A stretch of 64,000 bases of DNA from the NCBI GenBank assembly GCA_015680685.1, contig MNCI01037820.1, positions 163,837 to 227,836 of the forward strand. The letters are read 5' to 3'. The DNA comes from Gnetum montanum. Taxonomy: Eukaryota; Streptophyta; Gnetopsida; Gnetales; Gnetaceae. The position numbers and the translations under genes are program-made. Below are positions 11,784 to 23,773 of this stretch, in pieces; within the stretch, counting starts at the first letter, position 1; each line of letters starts with the position of its first letter. The notes beneath the pieces were generated by a model. It worked only from the letters and a program-made list of their open reading frames with translations. It was not told where the DNA came from and made no database searches.

Positions 11784-12704
11784 TGATAAGTGGCAAGATA
11801 CCCCTACACTCAACCATACGAATATGAGCATAGCACGCATGATCCGGTTGAACTCTGAAGACTAAATGCCTATATGCCCCATTGAACACTTAGGGTTAAT
11901 TATTTGTTGTCTTCCCAGACTTACTTGTATTTGTCACGGTGTATGGTTAAGCAAGTCTGAGGTATATGATTTTTATGATTTTTATGTTTTATGTCTTCTA
12001 TGCTACGAGGTAAATGGTTGAGAAACTAATGACTAATGACTAACTCTAACTAATGAACTAAGTCTAAATTACCTAGCGTCAGCATCCATTCCCACTTACT
12101 GTACACATCTTGAACTGATGCAACCGTGGCTAGCAAACGCTAATCATTGTTGGGATCACCATGCATAACGCACGTGCTCGAAGTGGTCGTACTGAGGCAC
12201 TTAACTAGCCTAAGTGCATTGAGCATCCGTTCCTTGATTATCCGTACACATCCTTAAATGCTCGTAATCAAGTCATACTCATTCCGCGTTACTAGGAGAT
12301 AAGGGTGAGAGAATCTAATCACAATGAACATCTGTTCCTTGATTATCCGTACACATCCTTAAATGCTAGTAATCAAGTCGTACTCATTTCGTGTTATGAA
12401 AACAATAAATAACAGGTAATAAAATCCTATTCCATGCACTACAAGGTTTATCCATGAAGCTTATCTTTATTGTTGTACACAACTTGTGTTACTCCTACTT
12501 TGCGCACATGGAAAATATTCTATCTCTGGAGTGATCAATCTACTAGAGTTTCCCTACTTCTAGCCTAGGATGATGAAACAAGGGAGAGCCACCTCTTATT
12601 TATAGATATGACGGTGCACCGCAATATTGCTTACGTGATATTGGAGGGGAAGATGCGATATCGTGTAGACGATATTGCGGCCCATGCGATATCGTGTCCC
12701 ATCA
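11784..12704 (-). repeat. Element A 5' LTR
   Basis: This 921-bp LTR runs from TGATAAGTGGCAAGATACCC to ATCGTGTCCCATCA on the plus strand. The TATA box is at 12595-12605 (minus) and the palindromic GATATC block follows. The right end abuts the ACAAC target duplication. Confidence 0.93.
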
Positions 12705-13394
12705 ACAACAAAGATGAATGAGGCCCTTTAAGAACTCCAAAAAATAGGCAACATGTAGTAGCCCATCTTTGATGGACTAAACATGTACAACAAAGTTGAG
12801 ATCCACCTTAAGGAGTTACAAATTGAGAAAATGATGAAGTACATGAAGCTCACCAACCTTTGATATGCAAACTTGTTAATGCTGATAGTAGGGAGGCCAT
12901 GATTAAAATTAGAAAAGAAGGTGGCCAATTCCTACCTCCTCTATGAGGTGGAATTCAAGCTTCACAAAGAGAAAAAGAAAAAGTTGGAGACAAATAATGT
13001 GGAGCTTAAAGTTCTCAAAAGCAAATTCACAAACCAATGATCTATTGCTGAGAACCTCGTGAGGAGGATGAATGACTATTAGGAGTTGTAGAACCTTATA
13101 AGGATGTTTGACATCAAACGTAAAACCTTCATAGCCTAGTTTGTCAACACTAAGGAACTATTTTCTTCCATGTCATGCCCATGGAACATCCCTGCACTAA
13201 CCCATATTAGCAAATTTTCATGAACCATATATGACCCATAAAGCAAAGATGAGAAAATAAAGGCACTTCTAGATGCCTTTAAGTTTCCAATAGAAGTAGT
13301 GATGATAGTAGGACATCCTCAACCTCCACCAATTCCAAGACAAGATGAGGAACCACATGAGCTACGAGAGCCTCCACCTCTAGGCACTGTTTGA
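12705..13394 (+). pseudogene. Element D env-like coiled-coil ORF, right fragment
   Basis: This continues the ORF interrupted by element A. The frame shows LQIEKMMKYMKLTN, ANSYLLYEVEFKLHKEK and a C-terminal KALLDAFKFPIEVVMIVG followed by a Pro-rich tail. The same blocks occur in B (32660-33240) and F. It is predicted coiled coil, rich in K, E and L. Several TAG stops sit at Gln/Trp-like positions, and the sequence is decayed. Confidence 0.78.
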
Positions 13395-13611
13395 GACATC
13401 ATCATGTCTTTGATAATATTTTAGGCACATGCTACAATTTTTTGATGTGTTTGATCTTGTTGTAATGAACACTCATGTTTTGTACTAATGTACAATCTGG
13501 CACTTAGAGTTAGTAGTCTATCTATTTGTTTTTTTGTTAATAAACTTCATACCTTCCAATTTTGTAAGAAACTCGATCTTAATTTTGTTTACTTGAGGAC
13601 AAGTTTTCAGT

Positions 13612-13624
13612 CAGTCATGGGGTA
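13612..13624 (+). other. Element D polypurine tract
   Basis: CAGTCATGGGGTA lies immediately before the LTR start TGATGAATATC. Confidence 0.8.
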
Positions 13625-14482
13625 TGATGAATATCAATAAGTTAGGCTGCATCAATACATCTTGATCGATGTAGCCCAATCAACATTTCCCTATCGACGC
13701 ATGCTAAGATTAGATACATCAACATTGATGTAGTCATTGCCAATATAAAATGCAAGTATCCCTTGCATTTATGACATCTTTCAGTCATAGCTTGCCAAAA
13801 TCTTGTAGTTTCATTTCTCTAGAGTTATAATATTTTCCTTTGAGTGCTCACAATGTGGATCTAAGAGATTATACAAAGTTTTATTCAAGTGCCCATGTAC
13901 CTAGATACATTGGCATGAATGGTAATAAAATAAAAAATTCCTATATCTATTGTAGCACTTATATTAGCTTAACTTTATTTTCTTACACTTTACTTTGATT
14001 AATATAATCAATTGTAAATACGTAAATATGACTACTTCGAGCATAACTCATTAATTCTTGGTAATCCTAGCAGTGGATCTTTGGTATGCCCAATAATAGC
14101 CACTTAGTAACCTAGTAGCATCAATACTAGTTCAAGATGTGTACAGCAAGTGGGAATACTTACTCTATGTTAGGATAAGTTAGTTAATAGATTAGTTAAT
14201 TAATTAGATAATAAATTATTCAACCTTCACTTAGTTATCTAGCGATTAGGAGAAAAGTATAAAATACTTATAAAAATAAATATCATGTGCCTTAACCCAT
14301 ACTTAACCATATGTACCAACTAGACACAAGTGTGAGTTAAGAAGACAATGACCTTGGAATCCAACAATTAATTATTAATAATATCGACCACTTAGGTAAC
14401 TAAGTCCAAGGAATTCAACCGAATCACTAGTGAACACTTGTTATTCGTATGGTTAGGTGTAAGGAATACCCACCGCTCATTG
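13625..14482 (+). repeat. Element D 3' LTR
   Basis: The LTR starts TGATGAATATCAAT after the polypurine tract and ends CCACCGCTCATTG, the degenerate counterpart of the ...CTCATCA end of its relatives. Internally it has short palindromic words (CATCAACATTGATG) followed by a TATAAAATGC box near 13745. No 5' partner is found in the window, and the right end is placed by comparison. Confidence 0.8.
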
Positions 14483-15044
14483 ATAATACAATTATTCTTT
14501 TCTTTTCTATTTATGCAAAGCTTAAGTGTAGAGTGTATGTTAGCTACCACTCCAAATAGAACCATTATAGGCAAAGGTAATTTATTTTGACATGTTATCT
14601 TTGATAATAGGTACCACCATTTGGATGGATGGGAAGTTGCTTATTTTTCATGTCATAAGACCTAGGGTTTATCCTGAGTGTAGCCACTTGAAAGACGTTA
14701 TAATTTCACTCATCCACTAATCCTCCTAAGAGTTCGCCTTGGTGGGATGAATATTGAGCCTCTAGGTGATGATCCTCTAATCCTATACTATCTTAGGTAA
14801 TTTATTTGGATACACTATCTTAAATAATGCTACTTTTTTTGAATTGATTAAGATCGACTTTCCTATTCTAGTGCTACCTTGTACTATCATCATTAATTAT
14901 TTTTTCTACTCTCAACATTATGATATTTAATAATGTCTAAAAATTTTTGTTGTGTATCATCAAATGCTTCTTGGTATTTTATACATGTTTTTTCTTGTAA
15001 TATCATTATTTGAATTTTTAAAGGATTTAGAAATTTTAATGTAC

Positions 15045-15047
<3 letters not shown>

Positions 15048-15088
<41 letters not shown>
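15048..15088. repeat. (GA)n microsatellite
   Basis: About 20 uninterrupted GA units. The overlapping Ser-Leu repeat ORF on the minus strand is a shadow of this repeat. Confidence 0.95.
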
Positions 15089-15091
<3 letters not shown>

Positions 15092-15914
15092 GTTGGCTTG
15101 TGTGAACATAATGGGATTCAAACTCATGACCATCCACAGAAATAACAAGAGGCTCTACCCCTAAGCAATGAGATGCCCATAGCAAATATCTATATCTTTT
15201 TATCCTAACATATCTATGTCTTTCTAACAAAAACCTTCTAAGTATGGGAAACATGACAAAAGTTCACATTGAATTTGAATGTTATCTACATTTTAAAAGT
15301 AGCCAATATCATCAATTTACAATTTTATGATTTATTTATACGTAATCACCTTTTAGCTTCTCTTTTCAAAATGTTTAAATAGGTACATTCATTCAACATT
15401 TTTAGTTACCATTAAAAATTTCCTTATTCATAAATTCTATATAGTAGAAATATAACCTCATTGCAAAGTTTACATGGGGTTTAAGACAAACTTTAACAAT
15501 TTATATACTTTAAGATAAAAGGGTATTACAAAGATGTAAATACACTATACTATAACATGACAAGATGAGATAGATTCTAACCATGAGTGTAAATGTTGAA
15601 AGAAGCAAGCTCTAAGTAATTTTACCTTAACAAGTATGCTTAGAGTAAAATAGAGTAAGACTCCTAAGTAAATACATTACTATTCCATTAAAAGTTATGT
15701 CCATGTCACTTAAAACTACTATTCCATTAAAAGTACTGCTAGGTTGAACATTCAAAAGTTTGAAAAGTCACAATGGCCACAGATTATCTTTGCTATTTGC
15801 AAGGATATTATGAACTTTTGTTGTTTTTTTGGTCAATGCACGAAGGAAATTTCATCACAAATGCAGTGTTATAGATGCCGATTGCTATTAGGGGGGTTGG
15901 AGAGTAGGATTGCA

Positions 15915-15965
15915 TTGGATACATCATACTTGCCTTTGATTGGATACATCATACTTGCATTTGAT
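15915..15965. repeat. 25-bp tandem duplication
   Basis: TTGGATACATCATACTTGC followed by (C/A)TTTGA occurs twice in a row with one difference. It looks like a simple slippage duplication. Confidence 0.8.
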
Positions 15966-18189
15966 TTTCTTTCTTATGTAATTACTCTGCACCTTGGTAG
16001 GCATGATTTCTAGAGGATTTGTTCCAGTATTTTACCTACTTACATTGACCATTCATGCCAAAATGATAGAGATACGACCTTTTAGAAGAGAAAAAAGAAC
16101 AAGGGGCAAAAGTCTATATCATGGCTACGTACTCTAAAATTTTAATCATATTTAACCTAACTAATGAAAAAAATTTGTTAGAGAAGCGTATCCCAAAGGT
16201 AATGGTGTATGTTATTGAAAGGTATTTTAGGATAGATGCAAATTTTTTTCATGCAAAGAAACATTATTTTAGAGCAAGAGTATGTTTCCATTAACTATGA
16301 TTAATGAGTGCATCTGATGTAATCTAAATTCACAGGTATGAAGAAAGCACATTCCTTTGGAAAATGCTTTTAGTTACATAGCTTGGTATCAAGGATTTTG
16401 AAGTTCATGATATTGTCTGCAATTTAGAGTGAGGTACTCTTATTCGAAATGTGAAAGGGTTTTGTCAACATTTTATGAATAGAAAAATTATGTACAAATG
16501 AGAATTATAGGTAGTTTCATAAACTTTATAAATAGTAAAATTTGTGTGTATAAGCCAACAAATAAGCCCATGTGATTAAAACTTTAATGTACCAATTCAT
16601 TAAAAAGATAAAAACTAAATTGAATTTGATCAAAACTGGTAAGACATCCGACGACATAAGGTAAATATCGTACTCTATAGAGCAACTGTCGGCTGGTATG
16701 CTTCATGACTCGTATCATATCTAAATGGATTGTGTTTTCTTCTCCAGCAATGGGCACACCCATCGATCTTCAGATCTTCCATGTCTTAATTTGACAACAT
16801 TTTGGATGTCATGATGGTTGCATGAAAAAACCTTTCCCTTTTAATTTAAATAAAAATCATTCATGCATTTGATTTATGAAGCATGAGATGAAATTCTACA
16901 TCAATCAATGACTAAGTACTTATTTATGGTGCACAAGGTGTGTTATGTTATTAGTTTGAAAGGTTAGAAAATGCCCCTACATTCCTACACTCACCTTGTG
17001 TATTCCTCTTTTGATTTCCATGTCTTCATGATCCATCAAACTTTCAAAGAAATGTGAATTTCAAAATTAAAAGAACCCTTAAACAAAGGTATCAGAAATC
17101 TCCATCTTGACTATAATATCCTTAATTCTCTCTAAAAAGCTAGTTTTATGGAGAGCTGAGGGCCCGGTCACATGTTATCATTTTTGGATCATGACATGGC
17201 TAATATTTATAGTAGTTAAATAGCCATGGCCTACATTATTTATTACATACATTATTTTTGGCTATAAGATAACTTTTAATTTTAAATGACATGGCATTTA
17301 AATAAACATTGTAGCTATATGTATAGTTATTGCTAGCTAGAATCCATGTATAACTGAAATTAAATGTCAAAGACCATGGCTTTGCACAAGAAGCAACTAT
17401 AAATTAGTAGAGGATTGTAGGTGTATGTTTATGACTTGGCTAATCAAATAGCTATGGTTAGCCATACCAATCAAAAAACCAAGACATATGGAAAATCCTC
17501 AAATGACTATGGTTACCTATACCAACCAAAAATGACTTGATGGAGCCTTGAGGTCCTACCTCTGTAAATGCTTTAGTAACTTTTCACGATAAGTGCCCTT
17601 CACGATTTCTGATCTTGGTATCCAGAAAAAAAAACATACAAAATTTCTTAAATTAGCAATGGATTTCATGAATTTTCTCTAAATGCGGCTTCATATTCTC
17701 CCACCATCCACACAGACTACCGACCTTGTGCATAATAGATATGAGACATCCCAAGTAGCTAAGTTGGAGCTAATTTTCTAACCCCAAAGAGAAGGCATTG
17801 GGGCCATTAATTCCCTTATTTAGACCAAATGAAATATTACCCTAGAATAGAGAAAGTGTTACTTACTAACAAAGGAAGATGCGTGGATTGAACAGGTGCA
17901 TTTAATGCTCAGCGGAGATGAATTTCTGCAAGGACCATTGGCTTGGCTTATTTGAAAGGTTGGCTTTGATTCATACCATTGACTATCTATGCTTTTTGGC
18001 TGGTTATTCTGCATTGATGGTGTGCGTGTGGTCCACACATTCAAGACCACAAATGCACTATGGTGTTATATTATTGGTAGGAAGGATAGGTATCACAAAG
18101 TTTGGAAAGATGCTACTATTATGATAGTAGTCTCAGGTTGAATAGAGTTGCAGCTTTATTTATCGTATAACAACTCTAATCATTATGAA

Positions 18190-20050
18190 AAATCTAATGA
18201 TCATGGACATGGCAAGTAGAGATTGTTCCCCTTCTTCATCCTCTTCATCTGCATCTTCCTCCTCCTCCTTTGAATTTGACTAAATCCACAAGGGATGAAA
18301 TTGTGATTGAGGTGAATGGTAGGAAAATAATGATCACAGGCCTCACCATAAAGGAAGGGGTAGTAGAGGATATCATAGGTGTTATCAAAATCATGATGAT
18401 GAGGAGCCTTGAAACTCGAAGCATGCTAAACATCATAGAGGCAGTCAAAATTACAACCAGGCATGTGAAAGATAGCAAAATCAAGAGGTTGGATATGAAC
18501 AATATTCCCAGATTTGATGAGGGATATAATTTAGATCCACATACCCATCTTTAAGCCTTTCATGATGAATGTGTCTTGTAGAACATAAAAAATGATTATA
18601 AAAAACTTAAGCTATTTCCTAGGACACTCAAAAAAATGGAAAGTTGGTATCACTCCTTGGAGCCAGAATCAATTCATAGATGGAGTATGATGCTTGAGCT
18701 ATTCAATGACAATTATTAGACATACTCCAGAGTGCCCAATTTAAGAAAGAAAATCCAAGGCTAATGACAAGGAACATATGAACCCTTGGGCATAGTCATG
18801 GGTAGGTATTATTCCATTTTGCATAGATGTCCTAGATATGGTTATTCTCAGTGAAAACAGCTTCGCCATATCATAGATCAACTCTAATAAGAAATTAGGA
18901 GAACCCTTGGGGTCTATGCCAAAGGAGATTGTTAGAACTTCAAGCCCATCAGATCCAAACGTTGATTGAGTAGGTTGCAAAAGAAGAAGGTGAGTTAAGG
19001 AAATGGAAAAGTATTGAAGAATATAACTAGGATCCTTCCATCAAAAAAAGGGAAGTTTGATTTTGTGATAATGAAGGGGAGGTGCCACTTGATGAAGTGG
19101 TGTAGTGAAAAAACTTGTTGATTCAAAAATCTATTTTTAAAATTTTGGCTAAGGTGAACAAAATGTGGAAATATTTGGATGAAAAATTTCAAACTACTCT
19201 AAAAATTGCAAAGGAATCCAAAGAACAAAATAGTGATCATGATCGTAGGAGAAGGAAGGAAACTAAATGTGCCTACCAAAAAGGTAAGTGCAAAGCTGCT
19301 ACAATAGAAGAGGTTGTGGAGTTAGAATTAGATGATGATGGTGGGTGTGACATCTACCAATATGAACATCCTAAGGGATGTTGCCCTATTGTATCACACT
19401 TGTAAGATTCTATGGTGTACGCTTTGAATCCTAGGCTGGGAAGAAGGTAAGCACCTACAAGATTGTTTTATCCTCAAGGCAATCCAAGGTAGTTTCACCA
19501 ACAACAAGCTTATTATCCAAGTGGAGCTCCACCACAACCATATGAATAGTACTAGTAGTGGAAACACCCACAGTCATGGGGGATGCCATAGAAAAGGTAG
19601 CAGTATCCTTACAGGCAACCAGATCTATATGGGTACTATGTTCAGCAACTTGTGTCTCCACATGACTCTTATAGTCATGCTTCTTTTTAGCGCCACCACT
19701 ACCCTCTAGAGTATTATAGAACTCGTTCTTCATCTCCTAGAGGGGAGCCCCCATTTCATCAATACCCTCATCATCCTTCCACACATGTCCATCCACCCTC
19801 AACCCAATCATCAGCTACTCCAACCATGTAAGGTGAAATTCTCATGTAGCTACAACAACGTAACACTAGCAGGGTTGTTAACTTACAACTAGTTCCTCCA
19901 TCGAGTGATTCGAAACCTAGACGTAAAAAGACACCATTCTTCGAAACCAAGAGGCCTATAAAGCCCTTACTAACTTATGTGGTTGGTTGCCTTGTGTCTC
20001 CTCCATCCTCTACATCTATTTCCTTTGAGAACCCTTGAAACCAAATGCCT
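18190..20050 (+). pseudogene. Element B gag
   Basis: The capsid protein starts inside a Ser-rich N-terminal part (SPSSSSSSASSSSS). The core follows (LKLFPRTLKKMESWYHSLEP, YYSILHRCPRYGYSQ, EIRRTLGVYAKG), then CDIYQYEHPKGCCP near 19345-19385 and a Pro-rich tail to about 20050. It parallels element A gag block by block. In-frame stops occur at expected Trp/Gln positions, and the 5' start is lost by truncation. The knuckle has Tyr for the second Cys, as in A. Confidence 0.85.
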
Positions 20051-20079
20051 CCCAAGATTTGCACAATCATGTTAACCCA

Positions 20080-20490
20080 CATTGTATTTGATTAAATTAA
20101 GGCTAGAAAACTTCTTTGGAAAATAGTTGATCCTAGAAGTCCCCTCGTCTACTTGAAGATTTTTGGAAATGAGCAATGTAAGGCTCTTCTTCTTTTAAGT
20201 TTTGATGTCAATATGATTTCTCATGAAATGTATAAAGCCTGAAACCTACCTCTCAAGAAGAGTAACATTTGTTTAGAATTGGCAAATCAGCCCATCACTA
20301 TTTCCTTGGGATTGGTGGAGGACATTATGATCACTATCTGTGGGTGGTCCTATCCTACCAATTTCTTAGTGATAAAGGGTGATAACTGCAAGGTGGACTT
20401 TCCAATCATTATGGAAAGGGCTTGGTTGAGCACTGTTGATGTGCAAATGGGCATTAGAGATCTTTTCCTATAATTTTTCAAGAAAAATGC
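20080..20490 (+). pseudogene. Element B retropepsin
   Basis: The frame reads ANQPITISLGLVEDIMITIC, GWSYPTNFLVIKGD and FPIIMERAWLSTVD, matching the protease of A. The catalytic D-S/T-G position, before VNMISHEMY, is not preserved (reads LLSFD). It lies between gag and the RT linker as in intact Athila-like elements. Inactive copy. Confidence 0.78.
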
Positions 20491-20699
20491 ATTCCAAAAG
20501 ATTAAGAAGAAGAGAGTTCCATGCATTACATACAATGATACAAGGTGCAACTATGTGTAGAAGTTATGGTCTATCAAAAGCACATCAATCAAAGCATGCA
20601 AATAGTGTGTCGATGAATTTGAAATGTAAAAGTGCTTGTACATAGTAGCCATAAAATAATAGGGCACCTAGTGGCTGACAATTGATCCTAAAAGAAGCA

Positions 20700-20998
20700 T
20701 ACTTTTCATTGAACCAAGAGCTTAACATATGCTGATGTTAAAGGAATAGATGAACTAGAGCAAGTTCATTGCCAACTCTTTGATGATGAACTTGATGATA
20801 CTTATTGGGGAGAGATAGAAATTCTTGAAAACTTTAAACAATATCCCTTAGAGTTAAAAACTCTACCTGTCAGCATGGAGTATGCTTTTGTAAAAAATGG
20901 AAAGCTAGTAATAATCAATGTCAACCTTACTCTTGAATAGAAAGAGAAGCTATTGAATGTGGTTAACAAATGGCCAGCAACCTTTACTTGGTCATAAC
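20700..20998 (+). pseudogene. Element B RT linker, followed by loss of the RT core
   Basis: LKTLPVSMEYAFVKNG and VNLTLE*KEKLLNVVNKW (asterisk is a stop) match the linker just before the reverse transcriptase palm in Ty3/Gypsy polyproteins. The next residues belong to RNase H, so the catalytic RT block is deleted at about 20998. Without it the copy could not make cDNA itself. Confidence 0.78.
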
Positions 20999-21300
20999 TT
21001 GAACTCACTATTGAATGTTTTATATGCCTTGGAGAAATTCAAGCACTATGTGCTTGGATACAAAGTGTTTGTGTACATTGATCATAGTGTCGTTTGCTTC
21101 CTTATGAACAAGCTGACGGTAAGTCCCCATGTCATACAATGATTGGTGATCTTGTAGGAGTTCGATCTTAAAATGGTAGATCAAAAGANCCATTGTATGA
21201 CATGGGGACTTACCATCAGCTTGTTCATAAGGAAGTGAATGNTTGAGAATATGATTGTTGATCACTTGTATCAATTACAATGGGACAAAAAATAGGAGAA
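20999..21300 (+). pseudogene. Element B RNase H
   Basis: LLNVLYALEKFKHYVLGYKV and FVYIDHSVVCFLMNK are the middle of a retroelement RNase H. The C-terminal part resumes after 21242 with ENMIVDHLYQL. The domain would remove the RNA strand during reverse transcription. It is interrupted by a 50-bp inverted copy of its own sequence bordered by N (21189-21242). Confidence 0.8.
21097..21235. repeat. 45-bp inverted repeat with N at the insert edges
   Basis: The arms 21097-21141 and 21191-21235 are reverse complements with one mismatch, around a 49-bp spacer. Single N bases at 21189 and 21242 flank the right arm. Removing the right arm restores the expected RNase H order, so the arm is extra sequence. 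Assembly artefact is the simplest reading. Confidence 0.85.
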
Positions 21301-21349
21301 GAGTTCAATCTCTATTCAATTATCTGATAAAATCCTCTTTGCTAGTGTA

Positions 21350-22640
21350 ATAAATGAACAAGTACCTAATGAACCTACATGGTATGATGGCATCCTCACT
21401 TATCTTCTTACTCAGAAGATGCCACAAGACTTGGATCACTAGAAGAAACAATAGATTCTTCATCAAGCTAAACACTTCATAGAAATCAATGGAAATTTTT
21501 ACAATGTGTATGTTGATGGCTTGGTTCATTATTGTGTTGTTAATGTTGATCAACTGCATGTTCTCCAAAATGCTCACAAGGGTCCTTGTGAGGACCACTA
21601 TGCAAAGAGATGCACGATCATTAAGATCTTGATGGTAGGGTATTACTAGCCAATAATCTTTAGGGATGTTCACCAATTCATCCACTCTTGTGAATGATAT
21701 TAACTAGATGGTGGGATGACTACTCAAATAAAGGGACCTCAGCAGTGGATCTAACCACTGAAACCCTTTGACATTTGGGGCATAGACTTCATGGGTCCCA
21801 TTGCATCCATGTCAAATGAAAAGGTTTACATAATAGTTGTTGTTGATGATTGTACAAAATGGGTAGAAGTAGTAGCTATCATTGATTGTACATCTTCCAC
21901 TCTTGCTTGATTTGTACAACAAAATGTTATAAATAGGTTTGGAGTGCCATGTGCATTGATTTTTGACAATGGTACTTATTTTACAGGTGCTACCTTTCGT
22001 AAGCTCATGTAATGCTTGGGGTAGCACATAAACTAACAACACCCTACCATCCTCAAACCAATGATCAAGTAGAGGTTACAAATAGGGAAATCAAAAAAAC
22101 CCTAACAAAAATAATTAGCAAATATCAGAGAGATTGGATCATAAAACTCAATGATGCCTATTGGACCTACCACTTCACATGGAAACTCCTTATAGGCTAC
22201 TCTCCCTATGAGCTAGTGTACAGGAAATTACCAACTTTTCCAATTCAATCTGAGCTATGTACACTTTCAACAGCATGTGACCTTGTTCATAACCTTAACC
22301 TAGCATAAAAAAAATATTGATCACACTTAATATGATAGATGAGAATAGATTGGTGGCCTTGTCATTGAATGAAGTGCACAAGGTATTCAACAAAAAACAC
22401 CATGACCTTTGGATAAGAAAAGTAAAATTTCAACTTGAAGACAAGGTCCTCTATTGGAACCCACACATGTAATGCAAAAGACTAAGTTCCAAACACTATG
22501 GAAAGGGTCTTATATCATTTTCAAAACCTTTTCGTTTTGGGGCCATATTGATCTACAAACCTGACAGCCCAGAAAAAAGCAACTAGTCAACATGCAACCT
22601 AAGCAAGCCAATGTAGACAACACCCTAATGGATGGAGAAC
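21350..22640 (+). pseudogene. Element B integrase
   Basis: Integrase inserts the cDNA into the genome. A zinc-binding region starts at about 21560 (HKGPCEDHYAKR...HQFIHSCE) with the last Cys changed to Tyr. The DDE core follows: FDIWGIDFMGP, ALIFDNGTYFTG, then TPYHPQTNDQVEVTNREIKK, all three acidic residues visible. GYSPYELVYRK and a C-terminal barrel-like segment (VLYWNPHM) follow. Five or more stops break the frame. Sequence style is Athila-like. No second RNase H lies upstream, unlike the Tat-like element at 50-54 kb. Confidence 0.87.
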
Positions 22641-22948
22641 CACACTTAACTCTTTGGATCTTCTTCTCTCAACTTAGTCATGGGGGAGATGATCATCAAT
22701 GCTAACCATATTAGTAGCTCCTCAAATTTTCTACTTTTTTTGTTTTACACTTTCTTTGTTTTTACATATTTTTATTTCACACTTTGTTTTTTTTTTCATT
22801 TTTACAATTTTTTATTTTACAACATCATTAATGTGTTTTAAATTTCTTGAATATTTTACTTTATTTTGGTGTGAATTTTTCTTATTTCTAATAAAATGAT
22901 TTATTGCCAATAGAACATAGTGATGTTGTAGTTGTTTGCTAATGGTGG
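22641..22948 (+). other. Element B post-pol spacer, first part
   Basis: It begins with CAACTTAGTCATGGGGGAG at 22668-22686, a polypurine-tract look-alike also found after pol in A and F. A T-rich run with TTTTACA words follows, as in A and F. It is noncoding and is interrupted by element C. Confidence 0.75.
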
Positions 22949-23773
22949 TGATGAACAGTGAGGTACCCCTACACTCAACCATATGAATATGAGAATTCAT
23001 GAACTCCGTGGATAGGCTAGTTGTGGTATCTAGATTGTTACACGTTGATTGTAGTTCGCTGTCTTCCCACCTGGACTAGTATTTGCTTTTTCATGTATGG
23101 TTTAGTCCAGAGTGAGGTGTATGATGTGATCCTAAACTAATGAAATGAGTCCAAGCTAGCCTAAGTGCAATGAGCATCTGTTCCTTAATCATCCATACAC
23201 ATCTTGGACCTCGTGCATGACTACTATTGGGATTACCAAGTGTAGATCCTAGGTACACTACTGGGTTACCAAGTAGTCACACTTAAATGCTCGTGATTAA
23301 GTCATACTCATTCCGTAGTTAACAACAAGAATAGTAAATGATGATAAAGAAATATTAACTAAGAAAACACTAAATAATAATGACAATTAACAATAAAAAT
23401 TAAATAGTTAAAACTAAGTGAATTCTACAATGATGAAGTAATCTCGATCTTTATTTCTGATCATGTGCGTGTCCAAGTACATCACACTCAAATAAAGGTG
23501 TTGTACAATTACAAGCATCACACTGTGGGCATGCACTTGGGAAAATAATCTAACTCCTATGAAAAAAAATGCAAGGGCTTTGCTACAACTACTCCAAAGA
23601 TTCCTCAATGAGGTGTAAGGGTCTCTTATTTATAGGCCAAAATAGGCTCTACCTAAACAGGGCCACATCGACACACGGAGGGATGCATCAACGAGGCTAC
23701 ATTGATGTGGCTATGTATATGGGGCCCCGTATACATGGCCTAGTCAACGCATCAATTGCTTAATGCTTCATCA
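22949..23773 (-). repeat. Element C 3' LTR
   Basis: It starts TGATGAACAGTGAGGTACCC on the plus strand and ends AATGCTTCATCA. It aligns with 27721-28611 but has some internal deletions. A reversed TATA box lies near 23625-23634. Confidence 0.92.

Larger units (their letters stand above)
5466..12704 (-). mobile_element. Element A: complete non-autonomous Athila-like LTR retrotransposon
   Basis: The element has two LTRs in the same orientation (5466-6400 and 11784-12704), both with TGAT...ATCA ends, flanked by ACAAC at 5461-5465 and 12705-12709. The primer site lies next to the right LTR and the polypurine tract next to the left one, so it reads on the minus strand. Inside are gag and a protease, but no RT, RNase H or integrase. 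It sits inside the env-like ORF of element D. The two LTRs differ at many sites, so the insertion is not recent. Confidence 0.93.
14483..18180. other. Long stretch without recognisable genes
   Basis: This is AT-rich DNA with only short, unconvincing ORFs and no family motif on either strand. It contains a GA microsatellite (15048-15088) and a 25-bp tandem duplication near 15915-15965. It is probably old, unrecognisable repeat DNA. Confidence 0.5.
18190..22948 (+). mobile_element. Element B, left part: Athila-like LTR retrotransposon
   Basis: This is the gag, protease, RT remnant, RNase H and integrase of a plus-strand element. Its 5' LTR and first part of gag are missing. Its post-pol spacer runs into element C at 22948 and resumes at 28617. 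The join is supported by the GGTGG duplication and by the F spacer, whose minus strand has the uninterrupted version (TTTACTAATGATGG then TTTGTGCTTAATG). Confidence 0.9.

Noticed and set aside
15036-15254. Minus-strand ORF with a Ser-Leu repeat (also 6574-6789)
   Set aside because: It is the translation of the GA microsatellite, with no other support.
22699-22899. Phe-rich hydrophobic ORF that could pass for a membrane protein (also 8166-8357 and 46559-46855)
   Set aside because: Translation of the T-rich post-pol spacer. The same spacer gives different ORFs in each element.
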